Origin: JAZKDW01 sp040387375
GTDB lineage: Bacteria > Pseudomonadota > Gammaproteobacteria > Burkholderiales > Burkholderiaceae_D
Length of the DNA: 64,000 nucleotides
Reading direction: 5' to 3'
Assembly (NCBI GenBank): GCA_040387375.1
Contig: JAZKDW010000010.1
Coordinates: 1 to 64,000 of the forward strand
The notes below the pieces were generated by a model that saw nothing but the letters and a program-made list of their open reading frames with translations, made no database searches and was not told the origin of the DNA. The position numbers were made by a program, and so were the translations under genes. Numbering within the stretch: the first letter of the stretch is position 1; every line of letters starts with the position of its first letter. Below, piece after piece: positions 18,711 to 27,020 of the stretch.

Positions 18711-20333
18711 ATGAGCGCGACCGCATATCTGGATACCTACGCGAACGACAATCTGCCGCCGCGCGCACTGTGGCCGGAACTGGTCTTCGATCTCGATGAA
18801 CTGGCCTACCCGGAGCGTTTGAACTGCGCCACCGAACTGCTCGACAATATGGTGGCAGGCGGCCATGCCGATTCGCCGGCGATTCATGGCGCCAATGGCA
18901 ATTGGACCTACCGCCAGCTGCTCGACCAGGTCAACCGCATCGCGCACGTGCTGCGCGACGAGCTGCAACTGGTGACCGGCAACCGGGTGCTGCTGCGCGG
19001 CGCGAACAACCCGATGATGGCGGCTTGCGTGCTCGCCGTATGGAAGGCCGGTTACATCGCGGTGCCGACCATGCCGCTGCTGCGCGCAAAGGAATTGAAC
19101 ACGATCATGGACCTTGCGAAGGTCAATGCGGTTCTGTGCGCGGGCGACCTGAAGGAAGAGATGGAGCTGGCGCGAGACCAGTCGCCGGTGCCGCCCGCAG
19201 TCCTGTACTTCAACGACAGCGCGCCCGGCGCGCTCGATCAGCTGATGGCGTCCAAACCGTCCGATTTCGAATCCGTCGATACGTCCGCCGAGGATGTCTG
19301 CATCCTGGGTTTTACCTCGGGCACCACCGGCAAACCAAAAGGCACGATGCATTTCCACCGCGACGTGATGGCGATCTGCGATTGCTTCCCGCGCTCGACG
19401 CTGCGCGTGCGCCCGGACGATATCTTCATCGGCACGCCGCCGCTGGCCTTCACCTTCGGTCTTGGCGGCCTGCTGCTGTTTCCGATGCGTTTTGGCGCCT
19501 CCACGGTGCTGCTCGAGAAGATGACACCGGACGGCCTGCTCAAGGCGATCGCCGATTACCGCGCGACGATCTGCTTTACCGCGCCCACCTTCTACAGGCA
19601 CATGGCGCCGCTGGCAAAAAACCATGACCTGAGCAGCCTGAAACAGACCGTGTCGGCTGGCGAAGCATTGCCGCTGGAGACCCGCGAGCGCTGGCAGCAG
19701 GCGACCGGACTGGCGATGATCGACGGTATCGGCGCCACCGAGATGCTGCATATTTTCATATCCGCCGCCGGCGGCGACATCCGTCCCGGCGCAACCGGCA
19801 AGCCGATCCCGGGATACCAGGCCTGCATCCTGGATGAGCAGGGCGCGCCAGTCGGGCCGGGCGTGACCGGGCGGCTCGCGGTCAAGGGACCGACCGGCTG
19901 CCGCTACCTGGCCGATCCGCGTCAGCATGATTATGTTTGTAATGGCTGGAACGTCACCGGCGATGCCTATGAAATGGATGCCGATGGTTATTTCTGGTAC
20001 AAGGCGCGCACCGATGACATGATCATCTCGGCCGGCTATAACATCGCCGGTCCGGAAGTTGAGGATGCGCTGCTCCAGCATCCATCAGTGGCCGAGTGCG
20101 CCGTGGTGGCCTGTCCCGATGAAGAGCGCGGCCAGATCGTGATGGCCTACGTGGTCCTGAAGCCGGGCCTGGAGCCGACGCCCGAGGCAGCGAAGGACTT
20201 GCAGGACTTCGTCAAGAAGACGGTCGCCCCTTACAAATATCCTCGCAAGATCGAGTTCCGCAGCACCTTGCCGCGTACCGAAAGTGGTAAGCTGCAACGC
20301 TTCAAGCTGCGGATCGAAGCCAGCAGCAAATAG
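18711..20333 (+). CDS. Aryl-CoA ligase, 2-aminobenzoate/benzoate-CoA ligase type
   Basis: A 540-residue member of the acyl-adenylate (AMP-binding) family that would activate an aromatic acid with ATP and CoA. The P-loop-like FTSGTTGKPKGTMH is near residue 200, GIGATEMLHIF is the adenine-binding region, and the C-terminal catalytic lysine lies in LPRTESGKLQRFKL. LAFTFGLGGLLLFPM and ICFTAPTFYRHM are typical of the benzoate/2-aminobenzoate-CoA ligase branch. The substrate cannot be fixed by eye. It is followed 62 bases later by a substrate-binding protein, suggesting import and activation of the same compound. Confidence 0.85.
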   Translation: MSATAYLDTYANDNLPPRALWPELVFDLDELAYPERLNCATELLDNMVAGGHADSPAIHGANGNWTYRQLLDQVNRIAHVLRDELQLVTGNRVLLRGANNPMMAACVLAVWKAGYIAVPTMPLLRAKELNTIMDLAKVNAVLCAGDLKEEMELARDQSPVPPAVLYFNDSAPGALDQLMASKPSDFESVDTSAEDVCILGFTSGTTGKPKGTMHFHRDVMAICDCFPRSTLRVRPDDIFIGTPPLAFTFGLGGLLLFPMRFGASTVLLEKMTPDGLLKAIADYRATICFTAPTFYRHMAPLAKNHDLSSLKQTVSAGEALPLETRERWQQATGLAMIDGIGATEMLHIFISAAGGDIRPGATGKPIPGYQACILDEQGAPVGPGVTGRLAVKGPTGCRYLADPRQHDYVCNGWNVTGDAYEMDADGYFWYKARTDDMIISAGYNIAGPEVEDALLQHPSVAECAVVACPDEERGQIVMAYVVLKPGLEPTPEAAKDLQDFVKKTVAPYKYPRKIEFRSTLPRTESGKLQRFKLRIEASSK

Positions 20334-20395
20334 AATAAAAACGCTTTGCCTGCGGACGTCCGGGCCAATCTTTATTTTTTAACAAGGAGTCGATC

Positions 20396-21565
20396 TTGAA
20401 ATTATTACGCCTTTCCGCATGTGCACTTGCGTTAGCCGCTTCATGCAGCGCGCACAGCGCCGACAGTGTCAAAGTCGGCATGCTCACCACCCTGTCTGGC
20501 GCCGGCGCGGGCCTAGGTGTCGATATTCGCGATGGCTTCTCGCTCGCCATGAAACACCTGGATAACAAGTTCGGCACGCTGCCGGTCGAAGTGCTGAGCG
20601 GCGACGACCAGCAAAATCCGGACGTGGCCAAACAACTGGTGGATCGCATGGTCAAGCGCGACAAGGTCGATTTCATGACCGGCATCGTGTTTTCAAATGT
20701 GATGCTGGCGGTAGGACCGACGGTATTCGCGTCGAAGACCCATTTCATCAGCGCCAATGCCGGTCCGTCGCAATATGCGGGCGACCAGTGCAATCCGTAC
20801 TTCTTCAACGTCGCCTGGCAGAACGATAACCTGCATGAAGCAGTCGGCAAGCAGGTCGCGGAAAAAGGCTTCAAGAACGTCGTGCTGGTGGCGCCGAATT
20901 ACCCCGCAGGCAAGGATGCGCTGACCGGATTCAAGCGCTATTACAAGGGCAAGGTCGCCGACGAGATTTATACCAAGCTGGGACAACTGGACTACGGCGT
21001 CGAGCTGTCGCAGATCCGTTCGGCGAAGCCGGATGCGGTATATATTTTCCTGCCGGGCGGCATGGGCATCAACTTCATCAAGCAGTTCGTGGATGCGGGC
21101 CTGTCGAATACGTCGCAGCTGTTCGGACCTGGTTTCTCCGCCGATGAAGACATCATCAAGGCAGTGGGCGCGCCGATGCTCGGCATGTTCAACTCGTCGC
21201 AGTGGGGACATGACATGAACAATGCGCAGAACAAGCGTTTTGTCGCCGACTTCTCGAAAGAGTATGGCCGCCTGCCGTCGCTGTATGCATCGCAGGGTTA
21301 TGACGCGGCGATGCTGATGGATTCGGCCGTGCGCGGCGTCAAGGGCAAGATCGAGAACAAGGAAGCGCTGGGCAAGGCATTGAAGGCGGCGAACTTCAAA
21401 TCGGTCCGCGGTGACTTCAAGTTCAATAACAACAATTACCCGATCCAGAATTACTACACGCGCGTGATTGGCAAGGATGCGCAGGGTCGGATTACCAACC
21501 GCACGCTGGGCGCGGTGTTTACCAATCATGGCGATGCGTATGCGTCGGCTTGCAAGATGAAATGA
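20396..21565 (+). CDS. ABC substrate-binding protein, LivJ-like aromatic/amino-acid type
   Basis: A 389-residue periplasmic binding protein with a signal peptide (LALAASCSAHSAD) and the type I fold start VKVGMLTTLSGAGAGLG. It starts with TTG at 20396, supported by AAGGAG six bases upstream. Such proteins often bind aromatic acids in catabolic clusters. No permease or ATPase gene is next to it, so it must use components encoded elsewhere. A strong terminator follows at 21610. Confidence 0.85.
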   Translation: MKLLRLSACALALAASCSAHSADSVKVGMLTTLSGAGAGLGVDIRDGFSLAMKHLDNKFGTLPVEVLSGDDQQNPDVAKQLVDRMVKRDKVDFMTGIVFSNVMLAVGPTVFASKTHFISANAGPSQYAGDQCNPYFFNVAWQNDNLHEAVGKQVAEKGFKNVVLVAPNYPAGKDALTGFKRYYKGKVADEIYTKLGQLDYGVELSQIRSAKPDAVYIFLPGGMGINFIKQFVDAGLSNTSQLFGPGFSADEDIIKAVGAPMLGMFNSSQWGHDMNNAQNKRFVADFSKEYGRLPSLYASQGYDAAMLMDSAVRGVKGKIENKEALGKALKAANFKSVRGDFKFNNNNYPIQNYYTRVIGKDAQGRITNRTLGAVFTNHGDAYASACKMK

Positions 21566-21609
21566 TTTTCTGACGATGCGGCTGCATGGCTGCATTGTTT
21601 GAAATGATG

Positions 21610-21650
21610 AACGGCCAGGGCATCGGATTTCCGGTGGCCTGGCCGTTTTT
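21610..21650 (+). terminator. Rho-independent terminator
   Basis: AACGGCCAGG and CCTGGCCGTT form a perfect 10-bp stem around an 18-base loop, followed by TTT. It lies 45 bases after the binding-protein stop and ends the ligase/binding-protein transcript before the marR locus. Confidence 0.85.
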
Positions 21651-21759
21651 ACGCAGGGGCTGGTCTGCCTTTCCTTCACCCGTGTTTTCTCGCAAGCTGT
21701 CATACTGTCGCCTGTCGTCGCAAACCGACTTTCTCTCGCCGCTTGTCACGTCATAAATC

Positions 21760-21773
21760 GTTGCTGATGCAAC
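21760..21773 (+). promoter_or_regulatory. MarR-type operator, copy 1
   Basis: GTTGCTGATGCAAC is a 5-4-5 dyad located 59 bases before the MarR ATG. Its exact reverse complement occurs at 22535-22548, before the monooxygenase. The only local regulator is the MarR gene between the two, so autoregulation plus control of the monooxygenase is the simplest reading. Confidence 0.65.
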
Positions 21774-21831
21774 ATATTCCATGTAAATAAAGTTGCACTT
21801 GAAACGAAATATCTTTCTATTGGAGTAATGG

Positions 21832-22281
21832 ATGGCAACCCGATCGCTCAGTAATCTTTGGACCTACAAGCTGCACAGGCTGAAAAGGATTATAGATAAG
21901 CATATCGCCGAAGAATATCTGGTTGGTACCGGGCTGGCACTCAGGGAAGCGCGCACACTTGCCGCAATTGGCGCTTTTGGCCCGCTGTCGCTGGGCGATG
22001 TCGCACGTGGAGCCAATCTGGATAAAAGCCAGGCCAGCCGGGGGGTCGACGCCTTATTGTCCCGCAAGCTGGTGGCCCGGAAGGTCGACGCACACGATGC
22101 ACGCGCAGTCAGCCTGACGGTCACCGCCGAAGGGGAAAAGGCTTATAAAGTGGCGCTCAAAACCGCTGCCGAATGGCATTACCGCTTGAGCAAGGCACTC
22201 ACTGCGGAAGAGCGTGTGGTATTTGAAGGAATGCTGGATCGCATAATCAAGGTGGCGGAGGAATGGCCGCCTGCCGAATAA
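21832..22281 (+). CDS. MarR family transcriptional regulator
   Basis: A 149-residue winged-helix regulator. The recognition region is LGDVARGANLDKSQASRGVDALLSRKLV and the wing is VDAHDARAVSLTVTAEGEKAY. MarR proteins of this size usually repress aromatic-degradation genes and release DNA on binding the substrate. It starts with ATG after TTGGAGTAATGG, a good ribosome site. Identical operator-like dyads flank the gene, one before it and one before the monooxygenase, which supports a local role. Confidence 0.92.
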   Translation: MATRSLSNLWTYKLHRLKRIIDKHIAEEYLVGTGLALREARTLAAIGAFGPLSLGDVARGANLDKSQASRGVDALLSRKLVARKVDAHDARAVSLTVTAEGEKAYKVALKTAAEWHYRLSKALTAEERVVFEGMLDRIIKVAEEWPPAE

Positions 22282-22305
22282 CATCGCCCTGATCGCACGG
22301 CACGG

Positions 22306-22537
22306 AAAAGCGCGAGAAAAATAGTTCGTAGGGTGTAATAAGCGCAGCGCATTACACCATTCGGCGTTCGCATATTCCAACCGTGATCGACCATGGTGGA
22401 AGGGTGTAGCAGGGGTTTCGTGAGGCATCGCCTCACGCCTGCGAAACGATATTCGCTTGCAAGCGAATATGCGCGCTGCAAGCGCTTCGTTTTTCCACCC
22501 TACGTTTGTTTCGCCCAAAAGCGCAAGAAAAATAGTT
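22306..22537. mobile_element. MITE-like element with 21-bp flanking direct repeats
   Basis: The unit is bounded by a 21-bp direct repeat (22306-22326 and 22517-22537) with one mismatch, starting AAAAGCGC and ending AAAAATAGTT. Inside, 9-bp terminal inverted repeats CGTAGGGTG (22327-22335) and CACCCTACG (22496-22504) enclose ~178 bp with no coding capacity. The interior holds a GGTGTAAT...ATTACACC hairpin and the 84-nt two-hairpin module. The right direct repeat runs into the MarR operator, so insertion separated marR from the monooxygenase promoter region without destroying the operator. Confidence 0.6.
22401..22484. repeat. 84-nt two-hairpin module, copy 1
   Basis: A constant part at 22401-22448 carries the stem TGAGGC-ATC-GCCTCA inside GTTTCG...CGAAAC. 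A perfect 22-nt palindrome follows at 22449-22470 (ATATTCGCTT then GCAAGCGAATAT). A constant 14-nt tail GCGCGCTGCAAGCG closes the module. The second copy is at 32908-32991. Confidence 0.7.
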
Positions 22538-22548
22538 GCATCAGCAAC
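22535..22548 (+). promoter_or_regulatory. MarR-type operator, copy 2
   Basis: GTTGCATCAGCAAC is the exact reverse complement of the 21760-21773 site and lies ~50 bases before the monooxygenase ATG. This places the monooxygenase and its small partner under the MarR regulator. Confidence 0.65.
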
Positions 22549-22596
22549 CAATTGGAATTATAGTTGCGGCCTTGGTTACAACAGTTGAAAGCCGCA

Positions 22597-24276
22597 ATGT
22601 CCCTCTCTTTTTCCGTAACGCCGGCCAGGTCGCCGGTGCTGATTGCCGGCGGCGGCCCGGTCGGATTGGCGCTCGCCGCGCTTTTGGCGGAACAAGGCGT
22701 GGCCTCGCTGGTAATAGAGGCCGATGACGCTTATTGCAGCGGCAGCCGCGCCATCTGCATCTCGCGCCGTTCGCAGGAAATCCTCGGGTGGATCGGCGCC
22801 GACCGTCCGCTGGGCGAAAAGGGTCTGTCGTGGGTGGGCGGGCGCAGCTACTTCCGCGATCGCGAAGTATTGCACTTTCGCATGCCGAGCGAACCGAGCG
22901 AACGTTTTTCGCCGATGGTCAACATCCAGCAATACTACGTGGAGCAATTTGCGCACGAAGCGATGCAGCGCCATGCCGGACTGTGCGCGATACGCTGGTC
23001 AACCAGGGTGGTGGCGGTGCGGCAGAACGACGACGGCGTCGAGGTCGATGTCATCGCGGCCGGCGGTGAGCGCGAAACCTTGCATGGCGCATGGCTCGTG
23101 GGCTGCGATGGGGGCCGCAGCACGGTGCGCGAACAGCTGGGCCTGCAGTTGAAAGGCATGGAATATGACGGCCGTTATGTCATCGTCGACATTGAGCAGG
23201 AAACCAGCCGTGAGGTGGAGCGCCTGGCGTGGTTCGATCCCCCTTCCAATCCCGGATCGACCATCCTGATGCATCGGCAGCCCGATAATGTCTGGCGGAT
23301 CGACTATCAGATCCGCGACGATGAAGATCCGGTCGAAGCGGTCAAGCCGGAAAATGTTTTGCCGCGCGTGCAAAGCCATCTGGAGATGATAGGCGAGACT
23401 GCGCCCTGGAATCCGCTCTGGATTACCATTTATAACGCCAAATGCCTGACGCTGGACAGCTACCGTCATGGCCGCGTCCTGTTCGCCGGCGATGCGGGAC
23501 ACCTCGTGCCAATCTTCGGCGTGCGCGGGCTCAACTCCGGACTCGACGACGCCGGCAACCTGGCCTGGAAGCTTGCTCTCGTGCTGCAAGGCCGGGCTTC
23601 GGACGCGCTGCTAGATTCGTATTCGATCGAACGTGTGCATGCCACGCGCGAGAACCTCGCTTATGGCGCCAAAAGCACGGAATTCATGGCGCCGCCCGAT
23701 TTCGGTTTCAAGCTCATGCGCGAAGCAGCGTTGCGCCTGGCTGAAGAGGACGAACGTGTGCGGTCACTGGTGAATCCACGTCAGTCGACCCCAATTAGTT
23801 ATGCCGGTTCACCGCTGAATGTGCCTTCCCGGGACGGCGCTTTTGCCGGCGGCGCGTCCGCTGGCGACACCGCACCGGAAGCCCTGCTGCAAACGGCTGC
23901 CGGTCCCGGCCACCTCAGCCGATATTTTGGCGACTGTTTTGTCGCGCTGCACTTCAGCGAGCATGATGCGCTGCCGCCGTCACTTGTGCAATTGGCCGCC
24001 GCTGTCGAGTCCGGTCCCGCGCGGCTCAAGATATTGCGCATTTCGCGCAATAGCGGCGCCGGTCCGCAGGCGCTGGTCGACGGGCTCGGGCAAGCCTGGG
24101 AGCGCTATGACGCGATCGAGGGTAGCCTATACCTGATTCGCCCCGACGGTTATGTGCTTGGCCGCTGGCGTGCAGCCGACTGCCATGATGTTGCCGCGGC
24201 GCTGGCGCCGTATCGGATGCGGGCAGTGCTGCCGGCGGCCGGCATCAGTTCTTCCACCATGGAGTCTCGAACATGA
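22597..24276 (+). CDS. FAD-dependent aromatic monooxygenase, MhpA-like
   Basis: A 559-residue group A flavin hydroxylase. The FAD fold begins VLIAGGGPVGLALAALLAEQG, the DG motif is WLVGCDGGRSTVREQL, and the GD motif is VLFAGDAGHLVPIFGVRGLN. The C-terminal thioredoxin-like region is typical of the 3-(3-hydroxyphenyl)propionate hydroxylase branch. It would hydroxylate a phenolic or aminoaromatic ring using NAD(P)H and O2. The ATG at 22597 is chosen because the upstream TTG start adds residues outside the family core. The stop overlaps a 59-codon gene by four bases. Upstream lies a MarR operator. Confidence 0.9.
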   Translation: MSLSFSVTPARSPVLIAGGGPVGLALAALLAEQGVASLVIEADDAYCSGSRAICISRRSQEILGWIGADRPLGEKGLSWVGGRSYFRDREVLHFRMPSEPSERFSPMVNIQQYYVEQFAHEAMQRHAGLCAIRWSTRVVAVRQNDDGVEVDVIAAGGERETLHGAWLVGCDGGRSTVREQLGLQLKGMEYDGRYVIVDIEQETSREVERLAWFDPPSNPGSTILMHRQPDNVWRIDYQIRDDEDPVEAVKPENVLPRVQSHLEMIGETAPWNPLWITIYNAKCLTLDSYRHGRVLFAGDAGHLVPIFGVRGLNSGLDDAGNLAWKLALVLQGRASDALLDSYSIERVHATRENLAYGAKSTEFMAPPDFGFKLMREAALRLAEEDERVRSLVNPRQSTPISYAGSPLNVPSRDGAFAGGASAGDTAPEALLQTAAGPGHLSRYFGDCFVALHFSEHDALPPSLVQLAAAVESGPARLKILRISRNSGAGPQALVDGLGQAWERYDAIEGSLYLIRPDGYVLGRWRAADCHDVAAALAPYRMRAVLPAAGISSSTMESRT

Positions 24277-24452
24277 CCGATTACGACCTCGATCAATCCT
24301 ATAGCGCGCTGAGCAATGCGCTGGCCCGCGTGGGCGAAGACAAGGCCTCGCTGCTTCTGGCTACGTTAAGCCTGGCGCTGCTGGCGCGCCAGCCCGATGC
24401 AGGCGCAGTGTTGCCTTTGATCGCCCAGGCCGAACGCCTGGCGCTCACCTGA
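24273..24452 (+). CDS. DUF2783-like small protein
   Basis: A 59-residue protein starting MTDYDLDQSYSALSNAL and ending AQAERLALT. Its ATG overlaps the monooxygenase stop (ATGA), which strongly suggests translational coupling. It is helical, with the segment ASLLLATLSLALLARQ. DUF2783 proteins of this size habitually follow FAD hydroxylases of this kind; whether they are subunits or chaperones is not known. Assignment is by size, context and recalled sequence flavour. Confidence 0.7.
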   Translation: MTDYDLDQSYSALSNALARVGEDKASLLLATLSLALLARQPDAGAVLPLIAQAERLALT

Positions 24453-24544
24453 TAGTCGTCACAAAATAAAAAGCCCGGTTTCGCACTGCAAGGTGACATC
24501 GCCGGGCACCCTGGCAAACCTGCGATAGAAAGGCAAGGAAAACC

Positions 24545-25495
24545 ATGAATGAAGCCAAGAGGATCGATGTTCATCACCACATTCTGCCAGCGGAATATGT
24601 GGACCGCGTCGGGTATGACAATGTTGGAGCGCAGGGGTCGTCGGGCCGCGTCCCGGCCTGGAGCATTCAGGATGCGCTCGAGGGAATGGATAAGGCAGGA
24701 ATTTCCACCGCCATTACTTCGGTTTCGTCGCCTGGCCTGGTGCCGCTGAACGCGCGTGACGCTGTCGATGCGGCCAGATGGTGCAATGAATTCGCCGCCG
24801 CCATGACACAGCAGCACCCGGGCCGATTTGGCATGTTTGCCACTGTGGCTGCGCAGGATATGGATGCCGCGCTGAACGAAGCAACTCGCGCATTCGATGA
24901 GCTGGCTGCGGACGGGATCTGCCTGCTTAGCAATTACAACGGAACCTATCTCGGCGATCAGGATTTTCATCCGCTATATGAAGAACTGAACAGGCGCAAG
25001 GCGGTGGTGTTCGTGCACCCGACTTCGCCGCGTGATCTGGTGCGGATCAATGCCTTGTCGGCATCCACGCTGGAATTCCCGTTCGATACGACGAGAACCG
25101 TTGCATCGCTGATCTTCGGTGGCGTAATTAACCGGTTCCCCGACATCAAATGGATTTTTTCGCACGCCGGCGGTGCGATTCCTTACCTGAGCGGGCGTGT
25201 TGAAGTCTTGAGCACCAATAACCCTGCGCTGCGCGAGCATATCCCCAACGGCTTTGCCGCCGAATTGGCGAAGCTGTATTTTGACTGCGCACTGTCAGCC
25301 AACCAGACGGCAATCGCGGCAATGGCAAGCGTCGTGACTATGGACCGCATTCTTTTCGGCACGGATTATCCGTTCGGTCCGAAAGGGCAGATGAGTGGAA
25401 CAGTCGATGGATTGAAGGGGTTGGGACTGGCGGCGGACGAGTTACAGAAGATCGGACACGGCAATGCGCTGAAGCTGTTTCCTCGCTTTGCATAG
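24545..25495 (+). CDS. Amidohydrolase, ACMSD-like decarboxylase family
   Basis: A 316-residue TIM-barrel amidohydrolase-2 protein. Zinc-site residues are visible: DVHHHILP at the N-terminus, the barrel histidine in VVFVHPTSP, IFSHAGGAIPYL, and the aspartate in ILFGTDYPFGP. Relatives are ACMS decarboxylase and gamma-resorcylate decarboxylase, acting on aromatic acids or ring-cleavage products. It starts with ATG after AAGGAA. Together with the monooxygenase it could form a hydroxylation-decarboxylation step; the substrate is unknown. Confidence 0.85.
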   Translation: MNEAKRIDVHHHILPAEYVDRVGYDNVGAQGSSGRVPAWSIQDALEGMDKAGISTAITSVSSPGLVPLNARDAVDAARWCNEFAAAMTQQHPGRFGMFATVAAQDMDAALNEATRAFDELAADGICLLSNYNGTYLGDQDFHPLYEELNRRKAVVFVHPTSPRDLVRINALSASTLEFPFDTTRTVASLIFGGVINRFPDIKWIFSHAGGAIPYLSGRVEVLSTNNPALREHIPNGFAAELAKLYFDCALSANQTAIAAMASVVTMDRILFGTDYPFGPKGQMSGTVDGLKGLGLAADELQKIGHGNALKLFPRFA

Positions 25496-25546
25496 ATCCT
25501 GGCTGCCTTGCCTTTTTGTTTTTTATTTAAAATTCAGGAGTAATAC

Positions 25547-26518
25547 ATGAAGTTAAAAAATCTGCTCAAATTTGGGCTGCCTGCCATTCTTTCCCTGGTC
25601 TCACTGACTACTGCGGCGCAAGACAAATTCCCGTCAAAAACCGTTCGCCTGGTTGTGCCGTTCGCCGCCGGCGGCGGCAACGATGCCGTCGCGCGTATCA
25701 TGGCGGAAGCGATTTCCCCGCTGCTCGGGCAGCAGGTCATCGTCGATAATCGCGCCGGCGCCGGTGGAAATATCGGCACCGATCATGTCGCCAAATCCGC
25801 CCCGGACGGCTATACGATCGCGCACGTGGCAAACACAGTGGTCGTTAATCCTTACCTGTACAAGAAGCTGCCGTTCGATATCCAGAAGGATTTGCAGCCT
25901 ATCGGGCTGATCGCGACATCGCCTTTATTAATTGTTTCGCATCCAAAATCCGGCGTCGATTCGCTAGGCGCGCTGGTGCAGCAGATGAAAGACCCGAAAT
26001 CCACGCTTTCCTTCGCTACACCGGGCGCAGGCACGCCGCATCATTTTGGAATGGAGCTGTTGTCCTCGAAATTGAAGTCGACCATTCTGCATGTCCCTTA
26101 CAAGGGCGCGGCGCCGGCACTTCAGGATACGCTCGGCGGTCAGGTCCCGGTCCTCGTGTCAACCCCGCAATCGGTCCATAGTTTTATCGCTTCCGGCCGT
26201 TTGCGTGCAATCGCGATCATGGATAAAAACCGCTTGCCCGAATTCAAGGATGTGCCTGCCGTATCGGAGCTGGTGCCTGGCTTCGATGTGTCGATCTGGC
26301 ACGGGCTGATGGTGCCGGCGGCAACATCGCCGGCCATCGTCGGCACGCTCGCCCAGGCGGTTTCCAGGGCGCTTGAGGATCCTGCTGTGCAGAAGCGGCT
26401 TGCCGCTGTCGGATTCAGTGCGAAATTCGAATCGGCGCAACAGATGAAAAGCCGGATCGGCAGCGATCTGGAACTCTGGAAAAAAGTCGCCGAGTCGGCG
26501 AAGATAATTCCTGACTGA
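25547..26518 (+). CDS. Bug/TctC family tripartite tricarboxylate binding protein
   Basis: A 323-residue periplasmic protein with a signal peptide (AILSLVSLTTAAQ) and the Bug landmarks VRLVVPFAAGGGNDAVAR, VDNRAGAGGNIGTDHVAKS, ATPGAGTPHHFGMELL and HVPYKGAAPALQD. Bug proteins are abundant in Burkholderiales and bind carboxylates, often as orphans, as here: no TctA/TctB genes are nearby. AGGAG lies nine bases before the ATG. It probably binds a substrate or intermediate of the neighbouring pathway. Confidence 0.93.
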   Translation: MKLKNLLKFGLPAILSLVSLTTAAQDKFPSKTVRLVVPFAAGGGNDAVARIMAEAISPLLGQQVIVDNRAGAGGNIGTDHVAKSAPDGYTIAHVANTVVVNPYLYKKLPFDIQKDLQPIGLIATSPLLIVSHPKSGVDSLGALVQQMKDPKSTLSFATPGAGTPHHFGMELLSSKLKSTILHVPYKGAAPALQDTLGGQVPVLVSTPQSVHSFIASGRLRAIAIMDKNRLPEFKDVPAVSELVPGFDVSIWHGLMVPAATSPAIVGTLAQAVSRALEDPAVQKRLAAVGFSAKFESAQQMKSRIGSDLELWKKVAESAKIIPD

Positions 26519-26581
26519 TCCGTGTTTAACCGGCCCGCCTGGCGCGGGCTTGGGTCGCTCGACTTTATGCGCCTGCTATCC

Positions 26582-26660
26582 CCGATATGGTGGAATGCCG
26601 CGGGAACTGTTCGACCGCTTGGCCGATACGCTCAGCTACGCCGCATGATTGGATAAAGTC
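26582..26660 (+). repeat. 79-bp dispersed repeat, copy 2
   Basis: It matches the minus strand of 3060-3138 at 72 of 79 positions and has the same short terminal open frame ending TGA. It sits between the Bug gene and the FAA-hydrolase remnant, so it may mark an old insertion or deletion junction. Confidence 0.6.
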
Positions 26661-26761
26661 CGGACGAAGGAGGTTTCGGAAGTGGCAATGAAGCGGGCTT
26701 CCCGCGCAGCCTGGGTCCTGGGCAGGGCGTCATTTCACTGCATTCAATGACGCCCTTGTTA

Positions 26762-27020
26762 CGCTTGCCGTCTGCTCGCCACCGAAGTTGCCGCCACATT
26801 ATTGTAAACATCCACCGTGGCATGCACCCGGCCAAGAATCAGGTCGCCCGGCTGCAATTCGAACAGGCTGGACAAATTGGCGATGGTTTCGCTGATCGAT
26901 CAGATCAGGTGGGTCAGATCGCTTTTCTGGCGCACCTAGCCGTCCACTTCCAGCACGATTTCGCCTTCGATGATTTCACCGGCTTGTGCGATCGGATGCA
27001 ATACGCGGATATCAGCCATG
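26762..27020 (-). pseudogene. Remnant of fumarylacetoacetate/fumarylpyruvate hydrolase family gene
   Basis: On the minus strand one continuous frame reads MADIRVLHPIAQAGEIIEGE, then LEVDG-stop-VRQKSDLTHLI-stop-SISETIANLSSLFELQPGDLIL. This is the conserved FAA-hydrolase core (LEVNG..RQ..D...LI.S..E.I..LS..F.L.PGDLI) with two in-frame stops. The expected TGTP segment has decayed to GRVHATVD, and both ends are missing. Such hydrolases finish gentisate- and homogentisate-type pathways, so a ring-cleavage route may once have been encoded here. Confidence 0.75.

Noticed and set aside
24471..24508. Stem GCCCGG...CCGGGC after the DUF2783-like gene as a terminator
   Set aside because: The A-run precedes the stem on the plus strand, so the U-run is on the wrong side for the upstream gene; no minus-strand gene ends here.
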